Assembly: GCA_037176705.1 (NCBI GenBank)
Contig: CM073893.1
Location: 19,468,074 to 19,532,073 of the forward strand
Length of the DNA stretch: 64,000 nucleotides
Reading direction: 5' to 3'
Source: Molossus alvarezi
Taxonomy: Eukaryota > Chordata > Mammalia > Chiroptera > Molossidae
The position numbers were made by a program, and so were the translations under genes. This document shows positions 11,960 to 52,849 of the stretch, piece after piece (the stretch's first letter is position 1; every line of letters starts with the position of its first letter). The notes under the pieces are model-generated. The model was not told where the DNA came from. It did no database searches and was given only the letters and a program-made list of their open reading frames with translations.

Positions 11960-12930
11960 GTTGATGTATATTTGGTTTTGAAAATTATTCTTGCCAAAAC
12001 TTGAAACATTGGCCCTTGAGTGTCTGATTTTGACCCTCTAAAGGCAGACATCAGTGGTAGAAGCTTCTGCTTAGAAAAGTACTTATTCTTCCATTTTCTT
12101 TTTATATTGCAAAGCAAATATCAATACAGTAAGATTCTAGAATAAGTTTTAAAATTATATTTAAACAAAATGAGGAACTGCATAAGAAACTATTTGCAAA
12201 GCTCTGTTTTATATGAGTAATTAACTATATACATGAACCAAGTTATATATCCCAAAACTCATGTAAGGAAAAAAACAATAAAGTAACAGGATGTATCATG
12301 TGGGATGATCTTATGCTATGATACTATCACCATGAAGAATATCTTCCCAATACAAATCCCAGCCCCTGTTCTGGGTCTATAAGAAACATTGCACTCCTGT
12401 GCAGAAAAGAGGGGCATTTGTAAATAGATTTAAGCCAGAAGTAAAAAACACATTTTTGCTGTCCTAATATGCTAATAGTAAACTTTTCTCTATTTTGGAT
12501 TTTTCTTATATGACATTTAAGATTCTATACTTTGTCTATGTTATTTGGTTATTATCTTCCTTTGGTGTTGACAAACTTTATTTTTCAGATGGAGAAAGAA
12601 ACTGTGGATTATGAGTTATCATTTTTAAGCCTGTATTGAATTCCTGTGTCCATGCAGGCAATAAGAAACTGGTGGCATTCTGGTTCTAAGATGTTGTTTT
12701 CCTTAACATTGGGTTATCCTCCCATACTCAAATGATTAATTTAACCCCAGCATCTTGAAAACTATCTTGTCAGATGGAAAAGCCAAATCATAGCAATGTA
12801 TTGATAGAATTACATGGCAAATTCTATCTCTGGCATTACCTCCATCAGAACTTTTATATAAAAGAAATACTAATCAAAGTCCTGCTAAATATATGTCAGT
12901 ATATCCATAACACATTAAAATACTATTTTT
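11960..12930 (+). other. RCBTB2 intron 1, no recognised features
   Basis: AT-rich sequence with no repeat or exon that I can identify. Confidence 0.35.
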
Positions 12931-12943
12931 TCTGCATATTTTT

Positions 12944-13175
12944 TTAAAATGTGTTTTTATTGATTTTTTTTTTTTTTTTTTTTTTTTTAGAGAGAGAGGA
13001 TGGGAGAGAGAGATAGACACATCGATGTGAGAGAGAAACATCGATTGGCTGCCCCCTGCAACCCCCCTACTGGGGAACGAGCCCGCAACTTGGGCATGTG
13101 CCCTGACCAGGAATCAAACTGGGACCTCTCAGTCCATGGGATGATGCTCAATCCACTGAGCCACAATGGCCAGGC
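12944..13175 (-). mobile_element. VES-type SINE
   Basis: Antisense copy with a long T run (antisense poly(A)), a GA-rich body, ACATCGATGTGAGAGAGAAA and a head ending GAGCCACAATGGCCAGG. Near-identical TSDs TCTGCATATTTTT (12931) and TCTGCATGTTTTT (13176). Confidence 0.88.
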
Positions 13176-13639
13176 TCTGCATGTTTTTAAACTTTATCAA
13201 ATATGTATTATTCTGTAACTTAGTGATTTTGATAAAAATTGTTTTGGAGATTTATCTGTGTTAATTTTAGGTAATTTATTTAATTACTGTTTGGTATGCA
13301 CATACCACAGTTTATAGCTTGCTATTTCTAGGTTCTGTTTTGTTTTGTTTAGTTTTTACAAAAATTATATATATTCTCTAGAGTTTTTAGACCATTGTTT
13401 CCCAAATTGCAAGGCATGACTTATTAGTGATCTTAAAATTATTTTAATGGGCTGAGATAAGCATTTTTTTAATGACAGAGAAAGATAAGATAAAACAGGG
13501 TGGAACAAAATAGAATAAAATAGAAAAGAAGTTAAAAGCATCTCAGGTAGTATGGGTAAGATTTTGTGAAATTTCTGTCTTAACTACATATATGTATCAA
13601 AATGATTGAAAGACAGTATTGTTGATTGTTCTCTCAAAT

Positions 13640-14220
13640 TGTTACATCAGTTATATTCTTTCCAGCAATTCAAGTGTCTTTGGTCTGCATCCTCACCAAC
13701 ACTACGCATTTTTCCTCACTAATTTTGCAGATCTGATGGGTGAGATCTATATCATTGTGATTGCATTTCCATAGTAAATTCCATGGTGAATTTGAGCATC
13801 TTTTCATATGTTTATTAATTTCTTCATCTGTGAATTGCTCGTATCCTTTGTCCATTTCTAAATTGAATTGTCTTTTTCTTACTGATTTTTAGTCATTCTT
13901 TATATATTCTGGATATTAACCTTTTGTCATTTATCAGTTATATCTTCTCCCATTCCTTGGCATGTTTTTCCCTTTGTTCACTTTGTCGTTTATTATGCCA
14001 AAATTTTAAGCTTTAATGTAGTAAAATTTATCAGTCTTTTCATTGTGGTTTATGCTTTTGTTTGTGTCTTATTTAAGAAATCTGTCCCTGCCCTGAGATC
14101 ATAAAGGTATTTTCTATTCTTTGTTCCAAAAGTTTGAAAGTTTTGCTTTTTTTCACATTCCAGATGGTTTCCCTTGAATTTTCTGTTGAAATACTGTAAA
14201 TTAAACTTTTTTAATATGTG
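13640..14220 (-). mobile_element. Ancient L1M-type fragment
   Basis: The + strand carries the diverged reverse complement of an old L1 ORF2 end, including GTGATTGCATTTCCATAGT, TTCTTTATATATTCTGGATA and AAGAAATCTGTCCCTGCC. It differs strongly from the younger L1s in the window. Boundaries are approximate. Confidence 0.6.
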
Positions 14221-14339
14221 TATTTTTATGTTACATTGTCCAGATTGTTGAAACCTGCTCCCAAAATTTACAAAGTATATCTAAAAGTTATATCTTACAA
14301 TATTACATTTTTTATAATTTTTACCTCTATTGCTGACTT

Positions 14340-14616
14340 CTTTTTTGTAATCCTCACCTGAGGATATTTTTCCATTGATTTTTTTTGTGTTTTTTTGTTT
14401 GTTTGTTTGTTTTTGGTAGAGTGGAAGAGAGGGAGAGAGAGAGAGAGAAAAACTTCAGTATGAGAGCAACACATTGATTTTGTTGCCTTCTGAAGGACCC
14501 CGACTGGAGCTGGAGATCAAACCCCCAACACAGGTACGCGCCCCTGACCGGGATTGAACCTGCAACCCTTGGGTCCATGGGTCCATGCTCTAACGGCTGA
14601 GCCAAACCGGCCAGGG
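14340..14616 (-). mobile_element. VES-type SINE
   Basis: Antisense copy from the ATCCTCACCTGAGGATATTT end to the head GAGCCAAACCGGCCAGGG. The tail contains an expanded (TTTG)n/T run. TSDs are TATTGCTGACTT- and TACTGCTGACTT-like on the two sides. Confidence 0.88.
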
Positions 14617-14758
14617 CTACTGCTGACTTTTTAATAATAGAGCTGATATAATTTATAGAGTGTATTTTTTTCAGGCAAATAATGACTTTATTAAAGTTGC
14701 AAAATGGTATATTCCTTTTCTTCTCTGTTTTTTCTGTGTGTTTGTATCACATTGAAAT

Positions 14759-15012
14759 GTTTGTTTGCTTGGTTTTAATCCTCATCCGAGGATATTTATA
14801 CATTTATTTTCAGACAGAGTGGGAGGGAGGGGCAGAGAGAAAGAGAGTCATCGATGTGAGAGAGACACACCGACAGGTTGCCTCACGCACCACCCCAACC
14901 AGGGCTGGACACCTAACTGCAACTGAGGTATGTGGCCTTGACCAGAATCGAACCTGAGACTCCTTGGTCAGCGGGCTGACGTGCCAACTGCTGAGCCAAA
15001 CTGGCCAGGGCT
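14759..15012 (-). mobile_element. VES-type SINE
   Basis: Antisense copy only 140 bp from the previous SINE and in the same orientation. TSDs CACATTGAAAT (14748-14758) and CACATTGGAAT (15013-15023). Confidence 0.9.
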
Positions 15013-15023
15013 CACATTGGAAT

Positions 15024-16309
15024 TTTTTTTAAAAAGCATTTTTCACAGTGCTAGAGGATTCAATATTTTTTTTCACAATAATTACAATAATAATTAATCT
15101 TGAATCATTTTTGTATATTGCATACTGACTATATTGGAAATTTTGACCAACAAAAATGAAATTATGTTAATCATATCCAAATGAATGTTATTTATTTGAA
15201 TATGGTAATTTTGATATACCATATATACAATTATATCTTAACCTGATTAGTGAAATAAACAGAAGGAATAATTTTTCACCATTCTAATTTTTAAAGAATT
15301 ACTATTCTTGAAATTTCTAAAATGACAAAAAGCTATTTTCTTTCTTAAAAACACAGGATATACAGCTGTTAAAAAAATCTAATAATTGATATCAAGTGAT
15401 TTCCAGGATGTATTGTTAAGTAGGGGGAAAAGTAGATTACAAAAGAGTATATAAATGAAGCTATTTTTTGTGTAAGGAATTGAGAAATAAAAACACATAC
15501 ATATATCTTATTTTTTGTGAAAAGAAATAGAGGAAGAATAAACCAGAAACCAGTGAAATTGGGTACCTACAATGGTAGAGAGATGAGGTAGAAAACAAAA
15601 AACAAAAAAGCCCTGGATGATGAGCTATTCAGTGATCGTGCCTTATTAGCAAGATTTCCTTTCTACCAGGAACAAAGGTGGTCCAAAGTACAATGAGGGG
15701 TCACATCTCTACTCTGGTCCCCTTTCTTTATTTCCTTTTTTTGCCTTTGAATTCTCTTCCTCTCCTTTCTCTTCTCTTTCTCTTTATTCTCATCCCTTTC
15801 CTCTTCTAATTTTTATTCAATAAATTCAGGGCAGATATGTAAAAGGTATTTTAAGTTAGGATAAAGCAAAAATAGAAGAATTCCCAATATAGTTAGTATC
15901 CAATATACAAAAAACTGTATTCAAAGGATGCTTTCAATGAATATATTGCATTCTACTTTGTGGTGGTTATAGCAATAAGAGAGTCATGATTCCCTCTTCT
16001 AAAGCACTTGCAATATAATAGAGAAGATTGTATAGGAATTACTGTCACGTGAAATTATCTTTCCACATTGGCAACTAGATCAAGTTTTATAAATTTATAT
16101 GAGAAAAGTCCAAGTGATCCTTTTAAAGTGAGCATATCTTTTACAAACATTAGAAGCAATGATTTGTATTAATTGCCATGGTTTGAGTTATAAGTATTCT
16201 GAATATATTATTTATTCCTTTTATTCTGAGAGACCTTTTTATAGCTGAGGAAAACAAAATTTCAACAGTATCCTCAAGGGCATATAAAACATCAGTAAGG
16301 AACACTTTT
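15024..16309 (+). other. RCBTB2 intron 1, AT-rich with a pyrimidine tract
   Basis: Nothing coding was recognised. A roughly 110-bp C/T-rich tract lies at about 15715-15815. The rest is AT-rich unique sequence. Confidence 0.4.
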
Positions 16310-16327
16310 AAGACTTGACCTTATTAT

Positions 16328-16502
16328 TATTTTTAATCATCATAGAGGATATGTATTTATTGATTTTAGAGAGAAAAAGAAATCAGTGCGAGAGAGAAAC
16401 ATCTATCAGTTGCCTCCCATATGTGCCCTGACAGGGGATCAAACCTGCAACCTTTTGGTACACGGGATGACGCACCAACCAACTGAGCCACCCGGCCAGG
16501 GC
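16328..16502 (-). mobile_element. VES-type SINE, short form
   Basis: Antisense copy of about 175 bp with head GAGCCACCCGGCCAGGGC and body GAGAGAGAAACATCTATCAG. TSDs AAGACTTGACC (16310-16320) and AAGACTTGACG (16503-16513). An internal part of the usual element is missing. Confidence 0.87.
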
Positions 16503-16577
16503 AAGACTTGACGTTATTTTGATTTTTTGGATTTTTTTTGGAGACCACAAATCCCCTCAGTATTTATTGAGTTAATT

Positions 16578-18105
16578 GTTTTTTGTTTGTTTTTTTAATT
16601 TTATTTTTGTTACAGATGTTTCTCCTTTTTTACCCCATTGACACCATCCCTCCCAGCCTGTCCCTGGCTTTGTTGTCCATGTCCATTGGTTATGTGTACA
16701 TGCATATAAGTTCTGTGGTTTATCTCTTTCCTCCCCCCACCACCCCCTCTTCTGAGGGTTGTCAGTCTGTACCCTACTTCCACGTCTCTGGGTCTGCCCT
16801 ATTCCTCAGACTGTTATGTTCATTATATTCCATATATAAGTGAGATCATGTGATATTTGTCTTTTTCTGCTTGGCTTGTTTCGTTTAGGATAATACTTTC
16901 CAGGTCCCTCCATGTTGTCTCAAAGGATAAGAGATCTTTCTTTCTTACTGCTGCATAGTACGCCATTGTATATATGTACCACAACATTTTTATCCATTCG
17001 TCTACTGATGGGCACTTGGGCTGTTTCCAGATCTTAGCTATTGTAAATAGTGCTGCTATGAACATGGGGGTAATATATTCTTTCTGATTGGTGTTTCAGG
17101 CTTCTTAGGGTATATTCCTAGAAGTGGGATCACTGGGTCAAATGGCAATTCAATTTTTAATTTTTTCAGGTCATACCATATTGTTTTTCATAGTGGCTGC
17201 ACCAGTCTGCATTCATACCAGCAGTGTACTAGAGTCCCCTTTTCTCCACACCCTCACCAACACCTGTTTGATGATTTGTTGATGGCAGCCATTCTGACAG
17301 GTGTGAGGTGATACCTTGTTGTTTTAATTTGCATCTCTCTGATGATTAGTGATGTTGAGCATTTCTTCAATGTCTCTTGGCCATTTGTATGTCCTGTTTG
17401 GAGAGATGTCTATTCAGGTCCTCTGCGCATTTTTTAATTGAGTTCTTTGTCTTCCTTTTGTTGAGTTGTATGAGTACTCTATATATTTTAGAGATTAACC
17501 CTTATCTGATGTATCATTGGCAATTATACTTTCCCATACAGTGGGTTGCCTTTCCATTTTGGTGGTTGTTTCTTTTGCTGTGCAGAAGCTTTTTAGTTTG
17601 ATGTAGTCCCTTGTGTTCATTTTCTTCTTTGTTTCTGTTGCCTTAGGTGATGTATCAGTGAAAATTCTGCTGTGTATGATGTCTGAAATTTTGTTGCCTA
17701 CATTTTCTTCTAGAAATTTAATAGGTTCACGGGTCACATTTAAGTCTTTTATCCATTTTGAGTTTATTTTTGTGTATGGTGTAAGTTGATGGTCTAGTTT
17801 CATTTTTTTGCATGTAGCTGTCCAATTTTCCCAACATCATTTATTAAAGAGGCTGTCTTTACTTCATTGTATGCTCTTGCCTCCTTTGTCAAATATTAAT
17901 TGAGCATAATGTCTTGGGTCCATTTCTGTGTTCTCTGTTCTGTTCCACTGATCTATATGCCTGTTCTTATGCCAGTACCAGCCTGTTTTGATTTTGTCGA
18001 ATGCTTTTTCAGTATCTATTGATATGATCATGTATTTTTATTCTTCATTTTATTTATGTGGTGGATCACATTTATTGATTTGCGAATATTGTATCAGCCT
18101 TGCAT
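16578..18105 (-). mobile_element. L1 3' portion with internal deletion, antisense
   Basis: From the antisense 3' end (TTTTTGTTACAGATGTTTCT) through the ORF2 C-terminal region. At about 17985 the match jumps from the sequence equivalent to 3510 to that equivalent to about 4345 in the 2063-9028 copy, deleting about 0.84 kb. The element stops at about 18103, followed by a short C-rich tract. Confidence 0.85.
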
Positions 18106-18576
18106 CCCCCCCACCCCCAGCTTAGTAAAGCATATATTTCTTCGTGGTTGCTGAGAATTGATAAGTCTGCTCTTCATAGTGATTTACAATTTTCCAATCC
18201 CAGGAAAAATTTGACCAAGGTCTAACATTTATTTTTCTTTATATGGGAAGTTAACTCCGAAATGAAAATGTTCTACTTATTTCCTTTTAGATTTAAGAAT
18301 CTATGTTTATCATAGGATTACTTTTTCAAACCTCAGTAGGAGTATTCCCATAAGAAGTCATATGGTAGTTTCAGTGCAGTTAAAACACCTTTTGGGTTTT
18401 GTAGCTGTTATGCCCATGCCAAAAAATGAATTGCTTTATCTTCTCTTCACTGTATTTGAGCTTAGCTTATTTTCTCTGTTAATTAGTAATTTTAACCTGT
18501 CTAGTTTCATTTGACATATGGGATGCTGATTTTACCACATACTTTTTCCTCAGGGACTGCACCGGACTGAGTCTAT

Positions 18577-47152
<28,576 letters not shown>

Positions 47153-47499
47153 TCCTCACCTGCAGGAAAAAAACTTCAGCATTTTTATTTTCCCTGCAAA
47201 AGCTAGAGAATAACTTTTCTTTAAAAGCATTCATGATGAGCTACCTGTGGCTGAACACTCACATTCTGTCAGGAGGGATGGCACCCAGTCCCCATCTACT
47301 GGAATATCCAAAGTTGATATAGAAGGCATTAAACGCTCTGCTCAGATGTGACTAAGCTCCAGGGAAAACAAAATATCTTCTTATATTTACCATTTCCTTT
47401 TTCAAGTCACTTAAGTTGGACACTTTTGGCATATTGGTCTAAGTATATGCTATTCTGACCGAATGTTCTGCTATTCATTAGGCTGCTATCACATAGATA

Positions 47500-47590
47500 G
47501 CTTGACAAGGAATGCTGTCTCCATCACATTTTTAGCATCCAGCACAGTGCCTTGCATATAATAGGCACTCAATAAATTTATTATAAATTG
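47500..47590 (+). mobile_element. L2 3' remnant inside the RCBTB2 3'UTR
   Basis: CAGCACAGTGCCTTGCATAT followed by AATAGGCACTCAATAAAT is the classic L2 3' end, and it supplies an AATAAA at 47571-47576. Confidence 0.7.
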
Positions 47591-48253
47591 TAAGTGTGCC
47601 CTGAGAATAGCTTTATCTGTGGGCTCTTGGATGAAGGGATGACTTGCACAAAAACAAATTTAAAACAGCCTGCATCTATTAAGGCTCCTCTTCTGGTGCA
47701 TCGTTCTGAGAAATAGCAGCTAATTTAGAGCATTAATTAGAATTCACAAAGGCCTTGGCACATAAATTGCCAAAGGCCCAAGGGCTAACTTTAATTTTCC
47801 ATTTACCGAGTCATTGATTTCTCATATGGGATTACTGAATATGAAGTACTGTCTTTGAATAAATGTTATTTCTGGGCTCATCTGCCTTATAATTGCATAA
47901 TGTCCTTAGCTTTGTGTTAAGAGCAATCTGCCTCTATAAATAAAAATGTGTGTGTGTTTCTTGTAGTTGACTTTTATGTTGCTTTAAATCTGGTCTGCTG
48001 CTCAGGCACAGATAGATAGTGATTATAAAGTACTAGCTGAAAAGGAACTAATGCTTACATTTCACATAAGCATTAAGAAGAATGAGATACATTTATACTT
48101 TTTAGATCAAAACAAGTTACCTGACAGCAAAAGGGAAACTGGAATGGGATGTAGGCTGTAGAATCAGGTTCTCCTAATATGTTCCCCAATATGATATTAT
48201 GTAAAGAAAACTCTTAGAACTAGAAACCTTGTTTTGATGATGAACTATTTGAC

Positions 48254-48259
48254 AATAAA
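48254..48259 (+). terminator. RCBTB2: Probable distal poly(A) signal of RCBTB2
   Basis: GACAATAAAGTGCTTATTTG is the last AATAAA on the + strand before the L1 fragment at 48293. The hexamers at 47571, 47858 and 47939 could give shorter 3'UTRs. Confidence 0.5.
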
Positions 48260-48292
48260 GTGCTTATTTGAAGACAATAGAACAGATGTGGG

Positions 48293-48515
48293 TTTTTTTT
48301 TTTTAATTTATTAAAACATTTTTTTCAAATACAGTTTACATTCAATACTATTTTGTATTAGTTTCAGGTGTACAGCATAGTGAATAGAACATCATATACT
48401 TTACAAAGTGTTCCCCCGATATTTCCAGTACACACCTGGCACTATACATAGTTATTACAATATTATTGACTATATTCCCTATGCTGTACTTTACATCCAC
48501 ATGTGTGTTTTTCAA
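48293..48515 (-). mobile_element. L1 3'-end fragment, antisense
   Basis: A T-rich start, then TAGTTTCAGGTGTACAGCAT (after GTAT), TTATTACAATATTATTGACT and CCCTATGCTGTACTTTACAT: the familiar reverse complement of an L1M-type 3' region. Confidence 0.65.
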
Positions 48516-48599
48516 TCCCTGAGAAACAGCAAAATTTATCAACCTTATGTGTCTTAGATATACATAATACATAAATCCATGTGATATGAGCTTGTTCTT

Positions 48600-48800
48600 T
48601 TTTTTTTTTTTTTAGAGAGAGAGAGGCAGGGAGAGGGAGAGATAGAAACATCGATGAGAGAGAACATCAATTGGCCGCTTCCTGCATGTCCCCCACTGGG
48701 GATTTGGCCCACAACCTGGGTATGTGTCCTGATCAGGAACTAACCAGTGAACTCTTGGTGCATGGGTGGATGCTCAACCAGTGAGCCACACCGGCCAGGC
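48600..48800 (-). mobile_element. VES-type SINE
   Basis: Antisense copy with poly(T), GAAACATCGATGAGAGAGAA, and a head ending GAGCCACACCGGCCAGGC. The TSD is degenerate (AGCTTGTTCTT versus AGTTTGTTTCTT). Confidence 0.87.
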
Positions 48801-49610
48801 ATTAGTTTGTTTCTTAAAGCAGTTACTCAAATACGGTATCATAGCAAAGCCCACTTAAAAGATAAATGGTTATAAATAACTTACTGTTCATATTATTGCC
48901 TGTGGCTGCTCTTTATAGGGGAGGTCACATCTGAATCCTTTGTTTCTGTTTATCCATTTTTGCAGACCTTATCTTGTAGACGCAAAGTAATCTGGATGCC
49001 TCTAGTTCTAAGTCACAATCCTATTTTTGGAATTATACAGTTTTATTCAGTTATTTGTTATTTTAAATCTGCTATATACCATTTGTTTTCACCTTTTTGG
49101 TAGATTTGCTATTTGTCCAGCACAGAAATGTTCAGACCTGGCGATGGCCTATCTGTATCGGTTCTTGCAGTTGCACAACCACTGTCTTCATTTCTGACTT
49201 TTCCTCTTCACTCTCCTATGCTCACTGTAATGGACCAAAACAGCTTCAGTGTCTTCCAACACCTTTTCCTCTTTCTTGCTCTTCCTGACGGTCTTCTGAA
49301 GCTCCTCAATGCCTTTTTTCTTTTATGAACTATTGTAAAAATTGGGACACTCAAAAGGAGCAGACAAGTTTATTTAAGGGTGCACAATGGACTGCCCTTT
49401 ACCAAACTCCACAATAAGCCAGTAGCCATACTGCCAGAGTACAAGTTATCAAGAAGGGCCAGATGGATTTTTATCCAGATTTTCTTTCTTTGCTGTTATG
49501 TGTCAGTTTGCACTGCTATGTAGCTCAGTGCTTATTATCTTTGAGTACAACAGAATAATCTATGGAACTTTGACAAAATATAGATTCAGAGATTCTAGTT
49601 CAGTATATTA
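48801..49610. other. Intergenic, no recognised features
   Basis: No repeat or gene was identified. The - strand of 49100-49350 is lysine/glutamate-rich for a short stretch but is broken by stops. Confidence 0.35.
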
Positions 49611-49625
49611 AAAAATCTGTCATCA

Positions 49626-49860
49626 GCCCTGGCCGGTTTGGCTCAACAGTTAGAGCGTCGGCCTGAGGTCCAGAGAGACCTGGGTTCAGTTCCTGCTAAG
49701 GGCATGTCCCTCGGTTGCAGTTTGTCCCCGGCCCTGGTTGGTCGTGCAGGTGGCAGCCACTCGATGTGTCCCTTTCACATCGATGTTTCTCTCTCTCTCT
49801 CTCCCTCCCTCCCACTCTATCTGTACAAAAAATGGAAGAATGTCCTCGGGTGAGGATAAA
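49626..49860 (+). mobile_element. VES-type SINE with perfect 15-bp TSD
   Basis: Sense, full-length copy ending GTCCTCGGGTGAGGATAAA. AAAAATCTGTCATCA flanks it at 49611-49625 and 49861-49875. A young insertion. Confidence 0.95.
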
Positions 49861-49875
49861 AAAAATCTGTCATCA

Positions 49876-51465
49876 AAAGTAATTTTGATGCTTAGCCAAG
49901 GATGAGAGTCCTTAAAATCCGTAACTCCAAACAATAAGGGCTAATTTTCAACAAGTTTGAAAGGCGACAGTTTGTCAGTGGACATGTCTGTCTGACAAAA
50001 CATGCCTTTTCTCCGGTCTTCAGGGACAGGCTTGCTGTCAGCACTCCCACGTGAAGGGTAACAACACCATTTCCCCGGGACAGACCCACGTCCACAGAGC
50101 CTCACAAACACGACTGTCCAGTTATGGGTATGAGAGAGGAAAAGTATATTTTCATAGTGACACTACATCAAAAGTTAATAGATTCTTTCTTTTATTTAAG
50201 TCCATCCTAGATTTCCTATCCTCAAGTTGTGTTTCCACTCTGCTCACACAAGGAAGTTCAATGTTTTAATGCTTCCAGTATAGTTTTACCCTAACTTAGA
50301 GAGAAAAGTCAAAATTTTACAGGAATAAAGAAGTGTCCTCATCTGCTGATAGGTGTTTGGGAGGATACAATTCAACGCTTTTTGAAAAGTAAAGGTTAAT
50401 GTTCTTCAGCTGAGACCTGAAGAAACTGCCAGTCGTTCTGAACCATAACCGGTGAGTTTCATTCAGAGGCAGAATTCTTGACCAGTAATAATGAAAAGGA
50501 AGCAATTACAAATTCAGAGTCTTGCCTATCGTATTAGACCTCCTCCATCAAATTATTACAACAAATAGTTTGGGAGAATTGTAAAAAAAAAAAAAAAGGA
50601 AAAATTATACCTTACTGTTATTTTTAATTCAGTCTTTGCCAAAGCATAAAAACATAAACCATTCTGATTTTCTCTCACTGAATTGTTAAAATCACATTTT
50701 TCTATTCAGAAAATAAATGATGTTGGTCTGTGAATAAATTTAACATCCATATTAAACTATCATTATCATATATGTCAATACCAATGTATAAGTATAGTCC
50801 CAAAATAATGACACAAAGGATTTATAAGAATAGATCACTACCCCAGCTTCATATTAAAAGCACCTGTTTTTAACCCCATTCAGACATTATATAGTGTTAC
50901 CATACTATATTTCCATTTAAGAAAGTATACTTGTGATAGAAGTTTACAATTTCTAGAGGCAAGGTTTCAGATTGTTTTGTAAAATATCTACTTAAGCCAA
51001 AGGAAAATTCAACTGAATGAATCCTTAGCAATGCTGAGTACACTGTCTGACCCAAAAAATGAGGAACAGGAATATGTTTCTACAGGCAAGTGTCTATGAA
51101 ACCATGCAGATGACAACAGAACTAGCATGTAGGACTCCACGCCACCCCCCAACATTGCACCAGAAAACTGTAATGGAAAATAACTGAGTAAATGAATTTG
51201 AACTTGTTCTGTTTATCATAAAGAACTTTAATTACTGGAACACTAAATTAATTATCAGAGGTAATCAATTTTCATCATCTACATTAAAAAAATTTAGTGT
51301 CATAAAGACTGCTTGATTTTGCCTGACCTAAGAGACTACATTTAATGTAAGATCTCCATCCAACATAAATACGTACAGTCCACTGACGTGTGCTTACTGG
51401 CTTTCCTGCTCTAACCTCTTTATTTGCCTTTCTTTCATCAGGAACAAATTATCCACCCTGTTTTT
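49876..51465. other. Intergenic, no recognised features
   Basis: AT-rich unique sequence. No exon, RNA gene or repeat family was recognised. Confidence 0.35.
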
Positions 51466-51481
51466 GAGAAATCATAGTTCT

Positions 51482-51737
51482 TTTTCTTTTATTAAATTCC
51501 CACCTGAGCATATGTTCGACTGACTTCTAGAGAGAGGGAAGGGGAGAGAGGAAGGGATTGGGGGAGAGAGAGGCAAATATCCATGTATGAGAGAAACACC
51601 AATCAGTTGCCTCTCACACATGCCCCCACCAGGGATAGAACCCACAACCCAGGTATGTGCCCTGATTTGGAATGGAACCGACAGCCTTTCTGTGCACAGG
51701 ACAACACTCCAATCAATTGAGCCACACTGGCCAGGGA
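51482..51737 (-). mobile_element. VES-type SINE, diverged
   Basis: Antisense copy from TTCCCACCTGAGCATATGTT to the head GAGCCACACTGGCCAGGG. Short TSD GAGAAAT at 51466 and 51738. Confidence 0.85.
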
Positions 51738-52088
51738 GAGAAATTGTATTTCTTAAACTCAAGAGAATCTCTTATCTAATACCATGGATACCAGATGTGT
51801 TTCATATTTTTTTTGGAGCTTAATGATGATATAGTACATATACCACATAATACATAATACCTGAGCAGGGCCTAGGTTAGATCCCCCAAATCAATAAGTT
51901 AATATCTTTGTAGTGGGATAAGAATATTTCCACTAACTGGGATAAAGGTTCTAAATAGCTCCATGCCAGTTTAGATATGTTTTTGATGCCATACAAGTTG
52001 GCACCAAACAGACAGGAGAACCTCCTTGTTTTTTTAAAGCCTTCAGAATTGCATATAAAGGATTGTGGGCTTGAAATCTACATAAAGG

Positions 52089-52311
52089 CCTGGCCGGTGT
52101 GGCTTAGTAGTTGAGCGTCAACCCATGCACCAAGAGGTCGCTGGTTCGATTCCCAGTCAAGGCGCATGCCCAGGCTGTGGGCCCGATCCCCAGCGGGGCA
52201 TGCAGGAGACTACCAATCAATGTTCTCTCTCATCCATGTTTCTGTCTGTCTCTCTCCCTCTCCTCTCCTCTCTCTCTAAAATCAATAAAGAAAAAAATTT
52301 TAAAAAGAAAA
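52089..52311 (+). mobile_element. VES-type SINE
   Basis: Sense copy: CCTGGCCGGTGTGGCTTAG head, GGTTCGATTCCCAGTCAAGG B box, CTCTAAAATCAATAAAG end. TSDs GAAATCTACATAAAGG (52073-52088) and GAAATATACATGAAGG (52312-52327). Confidence 0.92.
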
Positions 52312-52439
52312 GAAATATACATGAAGGATGCTTGGGAGGAAAGGCCTTTCATGTAAACTTTACACTAGATGAACAGAGACACCCGCTGCCCTACTCTTTT
52401 CTTACCACACCCCATTCTTCGGCAACCCCTACTTCTCAA

Positions 52440-52830
52440 GCACACCACACACTCCCACTTCCTGGCGCTGGCTCCCCCCGTGGCCTGTTCTATTCCTGCC
52501 AGTGGTCACTGTCTCGCCTCCTCAGGACTCTGCCGGAACATAACCTCAGCAAGTTTTTCTCTGACCACGCTACTTAAAAATGTATGTAACCCCTTTCCCT
52601 ACCAGCACTCCTTTTCCTCCCTGCTGTGTCTTTCTCCAAAGTATTCAATACAATAGAACATATAATGTATTCCACATTTATTTATTCATTTTCTGTCTTT
52701 CCCTAAAACTAGAATTAAAATATAAGTCCCACAAAGATGGGATTGTAGTTTTATTTATTCATTGTTGTATCATCACATTTACAACTATGACTGGAATATA
52801 GTAAGTACTCAGTACATGGCATTTGAAAAG
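52440..52830 (+). mobile_element. L2 3' portion
   Basis: GCCTCCTCAGGACTCTGCCG, TCTGACCACGCTACTTAAAA, AAGTCCCACAAAGATGGGAT and GTAAGTACTCAGTACATGGC follow L2 consensus order in sense orientation. Confidence 0.65.
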
Positions 52831-52849
52831 AGGAAGAGACTATTGTTTG

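Larger units (their letters stand above)
47153..48280 (+). other. RCBTB2: RCBTB2 3'UTR
   Basis: About 1.1 kb of largely unique sequence after the stop, containing four AATAAA hexamers at 47571, 47858, 47939 and 48254. The last, followed by GTGCTTATTTG-type sequence, is the most likely distal end because repeats begin at about 48290. The first lies in an L2 remnant. Confidence 0.7.

Noticed and set aside
49097..49350. Possible processed pseudogene on the - strand (Lys/Glu-rich stretch)
   Set aside because: Only a short stretch is open, with stops on both sides. No recognisable protein, poly(A) or TSD.
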